32,278 nucleotides of DNA from Sporosarcina psychrophila (lineage in GTDB: Bacteria > Bacillota > Bacilli > Bacillales_A > Planococcaceae), in NCBI GenBank assembly GCA_020742515.1, contig DYWT01000268.1, positions 1 to 32,278 on the forward strand. The letters are read 5' to 3'. Positions within the stretch are counted from its first letter, which is position 1; the number at the start of each line of letters is the position of its first letter. Position numbers and translations under genes: made by a program. Shown one piece after another: positions 6,964-20,945 of the stretch. Under the pieces are notes generated by a model. It did no database searches. It worked only from the letters and a program-made list of their open reading frames with translations, and was not told the DNA's origin.

Positions 6964-8784
6964 CTAGTTTAAATAGTGCAGTATTGCAATAATTTCTGCT
7001 TCGTGTGTCCTCAACTCATGCGCTTCTAAAATGTCTTTAATCTTTTTAATAGCTTCCTTGTCATATGAATGATTGTGGGAATTTGAATAGTTATCGTATT
7101 GTTTGTCGAAATAATAGCGATGGACCATTAAAAAAATATGTAGCATAAGTGCCTGCTTCTTTGAAACCCCTATCTCATCCGTAAAAGCCAACTGAATTTC
7201 TTGGTTAATCTCAAAGCCTTTTAAGATAATTTCTTGACTGATGAATTCAGGATCAAGACTACTTATTTTTTCTTCATTGCTTTCCAGTAAATTGTTAAAT
7301 TGAAAGTTTTTATAACGAAGTAATTCTTTCACCTTACTTTTTATTGTTTCAATATCCCTTTTACTTGGTAGCGGATCTACGATTACTAACGGAAGATCTG
7401 TTTCAATTGGAAAGACACTAATGATGAAATCAACTTCTTCTTGGATGCAAATTTCATCCACTTCCATAATTGAACAATTTTTAACGATTTCAATATCAAA
7501 AATTTCTCTTTCAACTCGATTTTTTATAAGACGCGCCACGCCTCTTCCGGTCGAGCAAACATATAACGTGCGGATTTTACCTTTTTGATTAAACCTCTTT
7601 TCGAAAGAGACAATGAAATGGAGCACAATTAACGATACAAATGAATCCGGCACCGAAACTTTTTGGGGCGTCAGATATATTTGACACGCTTTTTGGATAG
7701 TTGAGAATAAAACTAAGTAGTTTTTCTTTAATTCTTTGGTGAAAGGGTTGATTTCAGTAAAATTGATTTCCCCTTTTTGAAAACGTAAAGAAAGATGAGC
7801 AAAAAGATTATTATAAAGTTTTGGGTCCTTATGGTAGTGGATTCCCTGTATATCGCTGACATATTGGATTATCTCTTTTGTTACCTTAACGATGTCAATT
7901 TGATTGAGATTGTTATCTCTATCTCCCGTGATATAGCGGTATTCCTCTTCAAACAAAGGATATTGCATTTGCGCATAGACCTTTTCCATTAGCTGAACCG
8001 TTAAATTAGTGTGATCTGCTTTATTTAAAATGCGATAGTCTTTCATCGTAAATCCAGCGTTCATGCGAGTAATCGAGATTGTCAGTCTGAACAAAATTCT
8101 CAAGACATCTGATTCATGGAGTACATGCTTAGGTTGTGATGAAAACAACTCAGCCATCTGCTTTTCAACGACTTTATAAAAAGGGAGGATGTCTGCAAAT
8201 AACATAGGATCTTCAGCTAAAGTATCCCTACTGGTAACTCCACTCATAATTTTATAGACTTCATTATTTGTCAAATCAGCATGAATCAAATGCTCGAACA
8301 GTAACCTTAACGAAAGTTCTTCACCTATAAGTTTATAACCGGTTCCATGTTTTCTTTCTAACTCGATTTTCCAAGGTTGAAGCAATTCAACCAGTTGCTT
8401 AATATCATTCAAAGATGTATTTCTGCTAACATCAAGCCTCTCGGAAAAAGTAGATGCAGTTATATAATCTGTGTTTACTAGCATATACAAAATCATTTTC
8501 GCTACTCTTGCTTCTTGATTTAGATATACATCTGTTCTTTCAATTTCCGGCAGACTATGAATGATTTCTACCCTTTTTTCCTCACCGCACTCAATCCAAA
8601 TCCCTTTATTAGGCTGTGAAAACACCTCGATTCCTTGAACATGGAACCACCCTTTCACGTCCTCCAAGTCATACTTAATCATTCGTGTGCTTACATTGAA
8701 TTCTTCTGCCAAATCCTTCAAGTACACAGAACCATTGGTTTCTAATAGCTTCGCCAACAACTGAAACCCTCTTACAGTCAGCAT
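6964..8784 (-). CDS. PRD-containing BglG/MtlR-type transcriptional regulator with EIIB-like domain
   Basis: This protein of about 606 residues controls transcription in response to PTS phosphorylation. Domain order: winged HTH at about 5-60 (LKDLAEEFNVSTRMIKYDLE), a second HTH at about 95-155 (TFSERLDVSRNTSLNDIK), PRD1 about 195-290, and PRD2 about 296-400 (His330, His389). An EIIB(Gat)-like domain follows at about 404-490 with Cys410 in YVCSTGRGVARL. A C-terminal segment (about 515-606) looks like a third PRD-type helical domain, with LMLHIFLMVHR and IIAILHYLN. I start it at the ATG at 8784, which follows AGGGGGGTGATAGGG, not at the open-frame edge at 8865. It is the first gene of the operon and presumably autoregulates it. 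It is a probable DNA-binding activator, since no RNA-binding CAT domain is seen. Confidence 0.88.
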   Translation of the reverse strand: MLTVRGFQLLAKLLETNGSVYLKDLAEEFNVSTRMIKYDLEDVKGWFHVQGIEVFSQPNKGIWIECGEEKRVEIIHSLPEIERTDVYLNQEARVAKMILYMLVNTDYITASTFSERLDVSRNTSLNDIKQLVELLQPWKIELERKHGTGYKLIGEELSLRLLFEHLIHADLTNNEVYKIMSGVTSRDTLAEDPMLFADILPFYKVVEKQMAELFSSQPKHVLHESDVLRILFRLTISITRMNAGFTMKDYRILNKADHTNLTVQLMEKVYAQMQYPLFEEEYRYITGDRDNNLNQIDIVKVTKEIIQYVSDIQGIHYHKDPKLYNNLFAHLSLRFQKGEINFTEINPFTKELKKNYLVLFSTIQKACQIYLTPQKVSVPDSFVSLIVLHFIVSFEKRFNQKGKIRTLYVCSTGRGVARLIKNRVEREIFDIEIVKNCSIMEVDEICIQEEVDFIISVFPIETDLPLVIVDPLPSKRDIETIKSKVKELLRYKNFQFNNLLESNEEKISSLDPEFISQEIILKGFEINQEIQLAFTDEIGVSKKQALMLHIFLMVHRYYFDKQYDNYSNSHNHSYDKEAIKKIKDILEAHELRTHEAEIIAILHYLN

Positions 8785-9168
8785 CCCTATCACCCCCCTA
8801 TAGTTATTTGGGTTTCTTCTGATACACAAAACGTGAGAAATGCACAAGCGTTTGGTCAGTGCCACTGGTGTCTAAATGTGACAGATTACCTTTCTCACGT
8901 TATCCACAGTACGTTTTTTTATAATTTCCTAAGCAGACACATGACCATTCCCTTTACTCTGAATCCGTAAAAGGTCAGAAAATAAATAGTTGTTTACATT
9001 CTCTATTTTAAACTTTCCACCAATTTAGATAAAGACAAAATCCTTTCCTCATAGACAGGGAAGGATTTTGGGGGCTTGGTAAGACATATATCACCATCCT
9101 ATTCAATACTAACCGCCGTCCAAGTTAAATGGCAGAGGTCTCTTTAGTAGTAGTCAGCATGATAACTT
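8785..9168 (-). promoter_or_regulatory. control region of the dga-type operon
   Basis: No gene is visible in this 384-base stretch. It holds an exact 11-bp inverted repeat, AACGTGAGAAA at 8830-8840 and its complement at 8891-8901, about six helical turns apart centre to centre. This could be a pair of operator half-sites. A minus-strand TATAAA at 8918-8923 lacks a good -35. A second candidate (TTGTGC, 17 bases, TATCAG) lies directly before the regulator start and spans the 8830-8840 arm. Weak promoters beside repeats would fit activator-dependent control. None of this is proven. Confidence 0.4.
9037..9069 (-). terminator. possible Rho-independent terminator or attenuator hairpin
   Basis: AAAATCCTTTCC and GGGAAGGATTTT form a 12-bp near-perfect stem with a 9-base loop. 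On the minus strand the stem is followed by TTTTGTCTTTAT, a modest U-tract. It lies about 170 bases downstream of the end of pyrE and about 250 upstream of the regulator gene. It may be a second stop for pyr transcripts or an attenuator in the operon leader. Confidence 0.5.
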
Positions 9169-9215
9169 AAAAAGCTATCCTACCGTGGTTTTTTCCACAG
9201 CAGGATAGCTTTTTT
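9169..9215. terminator. bidirectional terminator of the pyr operon
   Basis: AAAAAGCTATCCT and AGGATAGCTTTTT pair over 13 bases. Inside them an additional GTGG/CCAC pair closes a T-rich loop. On the minus strand the hairpin starts at the pyrE stop codon and ends in a U-run. It is the natural end of the pyrimidine operon. Confidence 0.9.
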
Positions 9216-9843
9216 CAGTTCAATAAACCGGCCTTCAATTTCCCGTGCCATTCAAGTAAACTAGTCATTGACTCTTCATTAATGGCACCTTTTTCTTGTG
9301 CGGCTTCAGCAAGCGCACCAAAATCAGTGAGGCTCTTGTAAGTCAGTCCTGTAGACGCGAATGTTTCATCTGCACTTTGCAGTTCATATGTAAAGATAGA
9401 AACAACACCCGTTACTTCAATTCCTTCAGACCGCAGTGCTTCTGCGGCATTCAAACTACTGCCACCCGTTGAAATCAAATCTTCGATAATAATTGCTTTG
9501 TCTGTATCGAGTATTTTACCCTCGATTTGACGACTGCGACCGTGTCCTTTAGCTTTTGACCGGATATACACCATCGGCAGTCCAAGAATGTCTGCAACCC
9601 AAGCCGCGTGTGGAATTCCAGCTGTAGCCGTTCCCGCTATGACCGTTGTTTCAGTATAATTTTCACGAATCAATCCTGCAAGTCCTTCTGCAATTTTTTT
9701 CCGTCCAACCGGATCGGACATCGTCAACCGGTTGTCACAGTAGATAGGGGACTCAATACCTGAAGCCCATGTGAACGGCTCCTCTGGACTTAACTCTACT
9801 GCCCCCACATTCAACAGGATTTCAGCAACTTCTTTTTTCACCA

Positions 9844-9844
<1 letters not shown>
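9215..9844 (-). CDS. pyrE: orotate phosphoribosyltransferase
   Basis: This enzyme joins orotate to PRPP to make orotidine-5'-phosphate in the cytoplasm, the fifth step of UMP synthesis. It has 209 residues, normal for the Bacillales enzyme. The PRPP-binding motif reads AIIIEDLISTGGSS, the flexible catalytic loop is KAKGHGRSR, and the N-terminal FTWASGIESPIYCDNR orotate-site segment is intact. Its ATG shares a base with the pyrF stop (TAATG), so translation is coupled. It is the last gene of the pyr operon. A decayed duplicate of its final ~22 codons lies at 1357-1425. Confidence 0.96.
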
Positions 9845-12237
<2,393 letters not shown>

Positions 12238-12241
<4 letters not shown>

Positions 12242-15200
12242 ACAGTCTCCTCCACTTTCCCCATTTCCTCAGTTTGGAATGTCATTGATTCGATCACACG
12301 CAGCATTGCATCTGCCGTATCAAGTGAAGTGAAGCAAGGAATGCCATTTTCAACTGATTCGCGGCGGATTCTAAAGCCGTCACGTTCAGGCTGTTTTCCT
12401 TTTGTCAGCGTATTGATAACGATTTGTGCTTCCCCTTTTTGAATGACATCAAGAAGCGTCGGTCCTTCAGAACCGATTTTACCAATCGTTTTCACCTGGA
12501 TACCGGCGTCCTCTAGCACAGAAGCTGTGCCTCCCGTTGCTAAAATACGATAACCGATATTCGTAAAGCGCTTAGCGATGCTCACCATCTCTTCTTTGTC
12601 TTTATCAGAAACAGTCATTATTACAGAGCCGTATTCTTTTATTTCCATACCCGCTGCAACTAGCCCCTTGTACAAGGCTTTTTCGAGCGTAGTATCTTTG
12701 CCCATAACTTCTCCAGTCGATTTCATTTCAGGTCCAAGCGTAATATCTACTCGACGCAACTTCGCGAATGAGAATACCGGTACTTTAACGTAGACGCCAG
12801 ATGGTGCCTGAGCAAGTCCATTTTTATAGCCTTGTTCAATAATCGTTTGACCAAGAATCGCTTTTGTTGCAATGTTTGCCATCGGAATATTCGTGATTTT
12901 ACTCAAGAATGGAACCGTACGGCTCGAACGTGGATTCACTTCAATCACGTAGACTTGCCCTTCTGAGATGACGAACTGGATATTGAGAAGACCTATTATT
13001 CCAAGTCCTTTTGCAAGACGGGTCGTATAATCAGTGATTGTTTCTAGTTGAGAAGCCGATAAGTTTTGTGGCGGGAACACGGCGATCGAGTCACCTGAGT
13101 GAACGCCTGCACGTTCAATATGTTCCATAATACCTGGGATCAACACATTTTCACCGTCGCATATACCATCGACTTCGATTTCAGTTCCTGTCAAGTAGCG
13201 ATCGACAAGTACGGGATGATCCGGGCTTGCTTCAACTGCATGCTCCATGTAATAAAGCAGTTCCTCTTCATGGTAGACAATTTCCATTGCACGTCCGCCA
13301 AGTACATAAGAAGGTCGTACGAGTACAGGATAACCGATTTCATTCGCAATCGCGATAGCTTCCGGCACAGAAACAGCTGTTTTTCCAAGAGGCTGTGGAA
13401 TACCAATTTCACGCAGTGCACTTTCGAATTTATTGCGGTTTTCCGCGCGGTCAATGTCTTCAAGAGATGTTCCTAAAATATTCACGCCGCGTGCTTCAAG
13501 GCCATCCGCTAAGTTAATAGCCGTCTGTCCACCGAATTGAACAATAACACCTTCAGGCTGTTCCAGATCAACGATGTGCATAACATCTTCGATTGTCAGC
13601 GGTTCAAAGTACAATTTGTCCGAAATCGAAAAGTCTGTTGACACTGTTTCAGGGTTGTTATTGATGATGATCGCTTCGTAGCCTGCTTCTTGAATTGCCC
13701 ATACCGAGTGGACCGTCGCGTAGTCGAACTCAACACCTTGACCGATGCGTATTGGACCCGAACCTAGAACGATAACACTTTTCTTATCTGATTTAATGGA
13801 TTCATTTTCCTCTTCGTAGGTTCCGTAAAAATACGGCGTGTCCGATTCAAATTCACCGGCACATGTATCGACTTTTTTATAAACTGGAATGAGTCCTTGC
13901 TCTTTTCGCCAATCGTAAACCTTGCGCTCATCTGTGTCCCATAATTCTGCAACCGTAACATCGGAGAAGCCCATCCGTTTTGCAGTGCGCAATGTTGTAT
14001 AGTCAAACGGATTCGCTTTCAAGACTAGTTCAAACTGAACGATTTTTTGGAACTTGCGCAAGAAAAAGACGTCAATTTGACTCCATCCGTGAATCGTTTC
14101 AACTGTCACACCCCTGCGGAATGCTTCGCCGATGAAGAACAAACGCTCATCGCCTGCACGACAAATTCGTTTTTCAATCCATTCGTCTGTCATTTCTGGT
14201 CCATTTTTCAATGATAAGCCGAATTGTCCTGTTTCGAGTGAGCGTACCGCTTTTAAGATTGACTCTTCGAATGTACGGCCGATCGCCATTACTTCGCCTG
14301 TTGCTTTCATTTGCGTACCTAGATTTCGTTTAGCAGACTCGAATTTATCAAACGGCCAGCGCGGAATTTTTGTCACGATATAATCGAGTGACGGTTCAAA
14401 ACAAGCGTATGTTGTTCCCGTAACTGGATTCATCATTTCATCGAGCGTCAAGCCTACCGCGATTTTCGCAGCCAGTTTCGCAATCGGATAACCTGTCGCT
14501 TTCGATGCCAACGCCGATGATCGGCTGACGCGCGGGTTCACTTCGATGATATAGTAGTCAAAGCTGTGCGGATCGAGTGCAAGTTGAACATTACATCCGC
14601 CTTCAATTCCTAATGCACGAATAATTTTAAGAGACACATTTCGAAGCATTTGATATTCACGGTCTGTCATTGTCTGGCTTGGTGCCGCGACGATTGAATC
14701 GCCCGTATGAATTCCGACTGCGTCTACGTTTTCCATGTTGCAAACAACGATTGCATTGTCTGCCGAGTCGCGCATGACTTCATATTCGATTTCCTTATAG
14801 CCAGCAATTGACTTTTCCAATAGACATTGTGTAGCTGGGCTATATTTCAGACCGCTTGTAACGATTTCTTCCAAGTCTTCGTCGTTGTAGCACATGCCCC
14901 CGCCTGTACCGCCAAGTGTGAATGCAGGACGAACGATGACAGGATACCCGATTCTGTCAACGAATGCATGCGCTTCTTCAAGGTTGTGAATAATATCGCT
15001 GTCTGGAACAGGTTCTCCCAGTTCGTTCATCAGCGTTCGGAATAAATCCCGGTCTTCCGCCTGATGAATTGCGTTCAGCTTTGTTCCGAGGATCTCGATG
15101 CCAAGTTCTTTTAATATTCCTGATTCGTCTAGTTCAATCGCCATATTCAAGCCCGTCTGGCCGCCCATTGTTGCAAGAAGTGCGTCAGGACGTTCTTTCC

Positions 15201-15435
15201 GAATGATGCGACTAACGAATTCCAGTGTTATCGGTTCAATATATACTTTGTCTGCGATTTCCGTATCTGTCATAATCGTTGCAGGGTTAGAGTTGATGAG
15301 AATGACGCGGTAGCCCTCTTCTTTTAATGAAAGACATGCTTGTGTTCCAGCATAGTCAAACTCCGCTGCTTGACCGATAACAATCGGGCCTGACCCGATA
15401 ACTAATATAGTTTCAATATCTGTACGTTTAGGCAT
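12238..15435 (-). CDS. pyrAB: carbamoyl-phosphate synthase large subunit (pyrimidine-specific)
   Basis: This is the synthetase subunit that makes carbamoyl phosphate from bicarbonate, ammonia and two ATP. The 1065 residues form the usual duplicated ATP-grasp halves: the first starts at [19 protein letters not shown], the second at [19 protein letters not shown] (near residue 555). A C-terminal MGS-like allosteric domain carries [14 protein letters not shown]. The length and motifs look intact. It overlaps pyrAA by 8 bases. If its partner PyrAA cannot hydrolyse glutamine (see carA), this subunit would have to use free ammonia directly, which CPS large subunits can do at high ammonium. Confidence 0.96.
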
Positions 15436-16531
15436 TGAAATTCTCCTTTCGGCTGCTTGTTTTCATTACATCCATGAATCTGTCAAACAGGTGCTTCGAA
15501 TCTTCAGGTCCGGGAGATGCTTCCGGATGGAACTGAACGGAAAACGCTTCGTATTTCGTGCTTCTCACACCTTCAACTGATCCATCATTAAGTGCTTTAT
15601 GTGTCACTTCCAGATTTGTATCTACAAGTGATCCTTCATCTACTGCGTAGCCATGACTTTGAGAAGTCAATTCCGTCCGGCCTGAAGTCAAATCTTTTAC
15701 GGGATGGTTGCCGCCCATATGGCTGTTTTTCAATTTTACTGTGCGTGCGCCGCAAGCAAGGGCAAATAGCTGGTGACCAAGGCCAATCCCGAAGAGTGGG
15801 GCTTTCCCTAGTAATTCTTTAATCGTTTCAACTGTGCCCTCAACATCTTCCGGATTACCCGGTCCATTTGACAGCACAATGCCATCTGGTGATAAAGAAA
15901 GGATTTCCTTGGTAGATGTGTTATATGGCACGACAATGACGTCGCAGTCTCTATCATTTAATTCGCGTAAAATACCGTGTTTCATGCCATAGTCGATGAG
16001 GATAACGCGTTCTCCGCGTCCTGGGCTTGGATAAGGTTTTTGAGTTGAAACGCGGGCAACTAGATCTGTCGGCAAAGTGAAAGCCGCGGCTTTGGCAACC
16101 ATTTCTTGCACATTCACCTCTTCCCCTGCAGCTGTCAGGATGCCTTTTAGTGACCCTTTATCTCGCAAGAGCCGCGTTAATTTGCGAGTATCGATTCCTT
16201 GGATTCCAGGAATGCCTTTCATCGTCAACAGCTCACACAGTGTCATACCGCTACGGAAATTAGATGGTTCGTCTGCCAGTTCGCGGACGACTAAGCCGCT
16301 CGCTGCCGGTTCGATTGACTCATAATCGTCCCGGTTAATGCCGTAGTTGCCGATAAGCGGGTAGGTCATCACAATGATTTGTCCAGCACCCGATGGATTT
16401 GAAACCGTTTCTTGATAACCCGTCATTCCCGTTGTGAATACCGTCTCACCGATTGACGCGTCATCAGAACCAAAGGCGATTCCTTCAAAAATTGTACCGT
16501 CTTCTAAAATCAGCATTCTTTTTTTCATCAT
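15428..16531 (-). CDS. pyrAA: carbamoyl-phosphate synthase small subunit lacking the glutaminase nucleophile
   Basis: CarA/PyrAA normally hydrolyses glutamine and channels ammonia to the large subunit. It has 367 residues from the ATG at 16531, which overlaps the pyrC stop as ATGA behind GGGAGG. The N-terminal CarA domain ([23 protein letters not shown]) and the class I amidotransferase domain are full length. The general-base pair is kept: His335 and Glu337 in [10 protein letters not shown]. The nucleophile-elbow motif, normally GICLGHQ, reads GIGLGHQ, so the catalytic Cys is Gly250 (codon GGC at 15782-15784 instead of TGC). Nearby positions also differ from the usual pattern: [13 protein letters not shown] where relatives have KFGHRG or KFGHHG, and QSHGY where most have QNHG. 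Glutaminase activity is therefore doubtful; family identity is certain. Confidence 0.94.
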   Translation of the reverse strand: MMKKRMLILEDGTIFEGIAFGSDDASIGETVFTTGMTGYQETVSNPSGAGQIIVMTYPLIGNYGINRDDYESIEPAASGLVVRELADEPSNFRSGMTLCELLTMKGIPGIQGIDTRKLTRLLRDKGSLKGILTAAGEEVNVQEMVAKAAAFTLPTDLVARVSTQKPYPSPGRGERVILIDYGMKHGILRELNDRDCDVIVVPYNTSTKEILSLSPDGIVLSNGPGNPEDVEGTVETIKELLGKAPLFGIGLGHQLFALACGARTVKLKNSHMGGNHPVKDLTSGRTELTSQSHGYAVDEGSLVDTNLEVTHKALNDGSVEGVRSTKYEAFSVQFHPEASPGPEDSKHLFDRFMDVMKTSSRKENFNA

Positions 16532-17805
16532 TGTCCATCCTCCCAAACTACTTTTCCAGCATAAATTGTTTTAACCGGCCATCCCGTGCATATCCAACCG
16601 TTAAATGGTGTGTTCTTCCCTTTAGAAACAAATGTCTTACGATCTATTTTTTCCTCTTTATTCAAATCTAGCAATACCAGATCCGCCGTGGCACCCACTT
16701 CGATTTTCCCGTAGGGCAATCCGAATACATCAGCCGGTTTTTTCGTCATCCAATCGATAAGCTGCTGTAAGGTCCATGTTCCCTTTTTAACGAAATTCGT
16801 ATAAAGAAGCGGGAATGCCGTTTCAAAACCAGTAATCCCGAACGGTGCTTTTGCAAAACCGGCTTCTTTTTCTTCTGCAGTATGCGGTGCATGGTCTGTT
16901 GCGATGAAATTAAGCGTGCCATCGAGTAGCCCGTCACGTAGAGCTTGAAGATCTTCTGTTCCTCGAAGCGGAGGGTTCATTTTCCAATCTGCGTCATCGC
17001 CGGGAATGTCATCTTCTGATAGTAGAAGATGATGTGGACTCACTTCTGCAGTCACATGGATGCCCGCTTTTTTTGCATCGCGGATCACTCGAACCGACTC
17101 TTTCGTACTAACGTGGCACACATGGTAATGAGCTCCTGCTGCTTCCGCCAGTAAAATGTCCCGTGCGATATGGACCGATTCCGCTATTGAAGGAATTCCC
17201 GGAAGACCGAGTTCTTTATTGCGCTTCCCTTCATGCATTGCGCCACCATAGATAAGTGTATTGTCTTCGCAGTGTGCAACAATTGGCATACCGATTTTAG
17301 CTGCATCCTGCATCGCTTCAAACATCATTCCCGCTTGTTGTATACCAACACCGTCGTCTGTGAATGCAAAAGCTCCATATTCTTTAAGTTCAGCAAGATT
17401 TGTCCGTTCTTTGCCGGCTTCTCGAATTGTAATGGAGGCGTATGGAAGGACACGGATTAAGGACTTCTGTTTGATCAAGTCATTGACAAGTGTCAGATTT
17501 TCTTTTGTATCAGGTACAGGTCTTGTATTCGGCATTGCACAGATTGTGGTGTAACCGCCTTTTGCTGCCGCAAGTGTTCCGCTTTCGATTGTCTCTTTAT
17601 GCTCGCCGCCCGGTTCACGAAGGTGAACGTGGATGTCGATGAAACCCGGTGCCAGTAAAAGTCCTTCACCGTCGATTATTTCCGCATTTCCCACTGTCAG
17701 CTGATTTCCGATTCCCGAAATTTTATCACCTGTCAACTTTACATCCGTTGTAACAAGAACCCCTTGATCGTTCAGCATCTGTGCCCCTTGAATAACTTTC
17801 TCCAT
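16528..17805 (-). CDS. pyrC: dihydroorotase (type I)
   Basis: This enzyme cyclises carbamoyl-aspartate to dihydroorotate. It is a 425-residue amidohydrolase. Metal-site residues are visible in [15 protein letters not shown] (the Asp that replaces the carbamylated Lys of other classes), [16 protein letters not shown] and ATDHAPH. The substrate loop NPPLRG and the C-terminal [11 protein letters not shown] are also present. It starts one base after pyrB ends and overlaps pyrAA. GGGAGGA precedes the ATG. Confidence 0.96.
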   Translation of the reverse strand: MEKVIQGAQMLNDQGVLVTTDVKLTGDKISGIGNQLTVGNAEIIDGEGLLLAPGFIDIHVHLREPGGEHKETIESGTLAAAKGGYTTICAMPNTRPVPDTKENLTLVNDLIKQKSLIRVLPYASITIREAGKERTNLAELKEYGAFAFTDDGVGIQQAGMMFEAMQDAAKIGMPIVAHCEDNTLIYGGAMHEGKRNKELGLPGIPSIAESVHIARDILLAEAAGAHYHVCHVSTKESVRVIRDAKKAGIHVTAEVSPHHLLLSEDDIPGDDADWKMNPPLRGTEDLQALRDGLLDGTLNFIATDHAPHTAEEKEAGFAKAPFGITGFETAFPLLYTNFVKKGTWTLQQLIDWMTKKPADVFGLPYGKIEVGATADLVLLDLNKEEKIDRKTFVSKGKNTPFNGWICTGWPVKTIYAGKVVWEDGQ

Positions 17806-17806
17806 G

Positions 17807-18700
<894 letters not shown>

Positions 18701-18704
18701 TCAT

Positions 18705-18825
18705 TAATAAAAGCCTCTCCGGCAGGCGGAAAGGCTCGTTAGGTATGACAATCCGCATCCTTCACTGGTCGTGTAGAATGGGTGTCAAACGAACCTTTCC
18801 CTGACTCTCGGAACAGTGTTAAAAG
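18705..18825 (-). promoter_or_regulatory. PyrR-dependent attenuator before pyrB
   Basis: On the minus strand the leader between pyrP and pyrB holds a PyrR-binding-loop-like sequence, TTCCGAGAGTCAGGGAAAGG (18795-18814). It is followed by a 10-bp terminator stem (AGCCTTTCCG with CGGAGAGGCT, 18712-18736) and a TTTTATT tail ending 20 bases before the pyrB start. In Bacillus, UMP-bound PyrR grips such a loop and lets the terminator form. The terminator is clear; the binding loop is a fair match to the AGUCC-GAGAGG consensus. Confidence 0.75.
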
Positions 18826-18830
18826 GTCTT

Positions 18831-20117
18831 CTATTCTGTTTCGTCAACTAGCGTTTCATTAGTTCTTCCTGGAAGTATCAAGTTTAGAATAACGCCGACA
18901 ATCGCAGCCAAAGCCATCCCTTCAATTTGGAATGTCTCACTGAATTTGATGGATGCACCACCGATACCAAGGACAAGAATGACAGAAGCGATAACAAGAT
19001 TACGCTGTTTGCCAAAATCAATTTTGTGATCGACCAGCATCCGCAGACCGGATGAAGCGATAATTCCGAATAAGAGAATCGACACCCCTCCAAGCACCGC
19101 TGTAGGAATCGTCGCAATCAATGCCATAACTTTTCCTAAGAATGAGAAGGCAATGGCGAAAACCGCAGCTCCTAAAATGACATAGACACTATATACGCGA
19201 GTGAGCGCAAGGACACCAATGTTTTCACCGTATGTCGTTTTAGGCGGTCCTCCGACTAGTCCGCTAATAAGCGTTCCAAGTCCGTCACCAAGTAAAGAAC
19301 GGTTTAATCCCGGATTTTTTATGTAGTTTCTTCCCACAATTCGTCCTAGAACGAGCTGATGTCCGATATGTTCCGAAATCGTGACGATGGCGATTGGCAC
19401 CATCAGACCAAGGAGTGTAGGAGTAATGACGAATTCGTAATCCACACCCGGAATCAGCATTGCCGGAAATTCAAACCATTTCGCTTCAATAACTTTTGTG
19501 AAATCCAATATTCCGATAAAAGCCGAGTAAATGTAACCGACGATGATCCCGATAAGTATTGGCATCAAGCTGACAATTCCTTTGAAAAACATGATACAGA
19601 TAATCGCAGCTGCCAGTGTGACGAGCGCTGCTGAAAAGTGAAGTAGGTTATACACTTTTTCGTCTCCGACTTGGATTGTACTCGCCATGCTGATTGCTGT
19701 CGGCGACAATGCAAGACCGATGACGATGATAACCGGCGCCACAACAATCGGCGGCAAGACCTTCATGATCCATGCATAGCCTGTCTTCCAGATAAGCAAT
19801 GAGATGAGCCCATAGACGAGCGCCACGAACATACTGCCAATCATTGCACTGCCAATTCCGCCTGTTTCAGTCGCTACTTGTATCGGTATAATGAAGGCGA
19901 AAGATGAGCCTAAGTATGCCGGTACTTGGAACCTTGTTACAAGGATAAAAACGATTGTCGCAATCCCGCTAGTCAGAAGGGCGATTGCCGGACTTAACCC
20001 GACCAGTTGGGGAACCAATATCGTCGCTCCAAACATGGCAAACATATGTTGCAAACTAAGGATTATCCATCTGGCTGTTGCCGGTTTTTCATGTACATCT
20101 AAAACTTTTTCATTCAT
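18831..20117 (-). CDS. pyrP: uracil permease
   Basis: This 428-residue NCS2/UraA-type uracil:proton symporter of the cytoplasmic membrane has about 12-14 hydrophobic helices. Family marks are HMFAMFGATILVPQLVGLSPA at the start, the SISEH-like TISEHIGHQ segment, and the NCS2 signature GLVGGPPKTTYGENIG. It lies in the pyr operon between pyrR and pyrB, so uracil salvage responds to the same PyrR control. GGGGGA precedes the ATG. The 74-base pyrR-pyrP gap shows no terminator, unlike the attenuator known there in B. subtilis. Confidence 0.94.
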   Translation of the reverse strand: MNEKVLDVHEKPATARWIILSLQHMFAMFGATILVPQLVGLSPAIALLTSGIATIVFILVTRFQVPAYLGSSFAFIIPIQVATETGGIGSAMIGSMFVALVYGLISLLIWKTGYAWIMKVLPPIVVAPVIIVIGLALSPTAISMASTIQVGDEKVYNLLHFSAALVTLAAAIICIMFFKGIVSLMPILIGIIVGYIYSAFIGILDFTKVIEAKWFEFPAMLIPGVDYEFVITPTLLGLMVPIAIVTISEHIGHQLVLGRIVGRNYIKNPGLNRSLLGDGLGTLISGLVGGPPKTTYGENIGVLALTRVYSVYVILGAAVFAIAFSFLGKVMALIATIPTAVLGGVSILLFGIIASSGLRMLVDHKIDFGKQRNLVIASVILVLGIGGASIKFSETFQIEGMALAAIVGVILNLILPGRTNETLVDETE

Positions 20118-20191
20118 AATCGACTTCCCCCATAACGGTTACTTAATTTACTAGCTGGTCCCCTGACCTATTCTGAAGGTGCGAACAGACC

Positions 20192-20905
<714 letters not shown>

Positions 20906-20915
20906 TGCTTCGTTC

Positions 20916-20945
20916 AGTATACATTTCACTCTTCTGTTTTGTCAA
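20916..20945 (-). promoter_or_regulatory. sigma-A promoter of the pyr operon
   Basis: TTGACA (minus strand, 20940-20945), an 18-base spacer and TATACT (20916-20921). It overlaps the 3' end of rluD and would start the transcript about 150 bases before pyrR, giving room for the attenuator. Confidence 0.8.

Noticed and set aside
8785..8865. Longer N-terminus for the PRD regulator
   Set aside because: The extra 27 residues have no ribosome site, while the ATG at 8784 has a strong one and begins the HTH domain at the usual distance.
8855..8870. TGGCAC resembling a sigma-54 -24 element before the regulator
   Set aside because: No TTGC-type -12 element at the required spacing. The operon regulator also lacks the AAA+ domain needed to activate sigma-54.
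13099..13476. 125-codon plus-strand frame inside pyrAB
   Set aside because: Antisense shadow of a strongly conserved gene; no ribosome site or family resemblance. Other long antisense frames across the pyr operon were dropped for the same reason.
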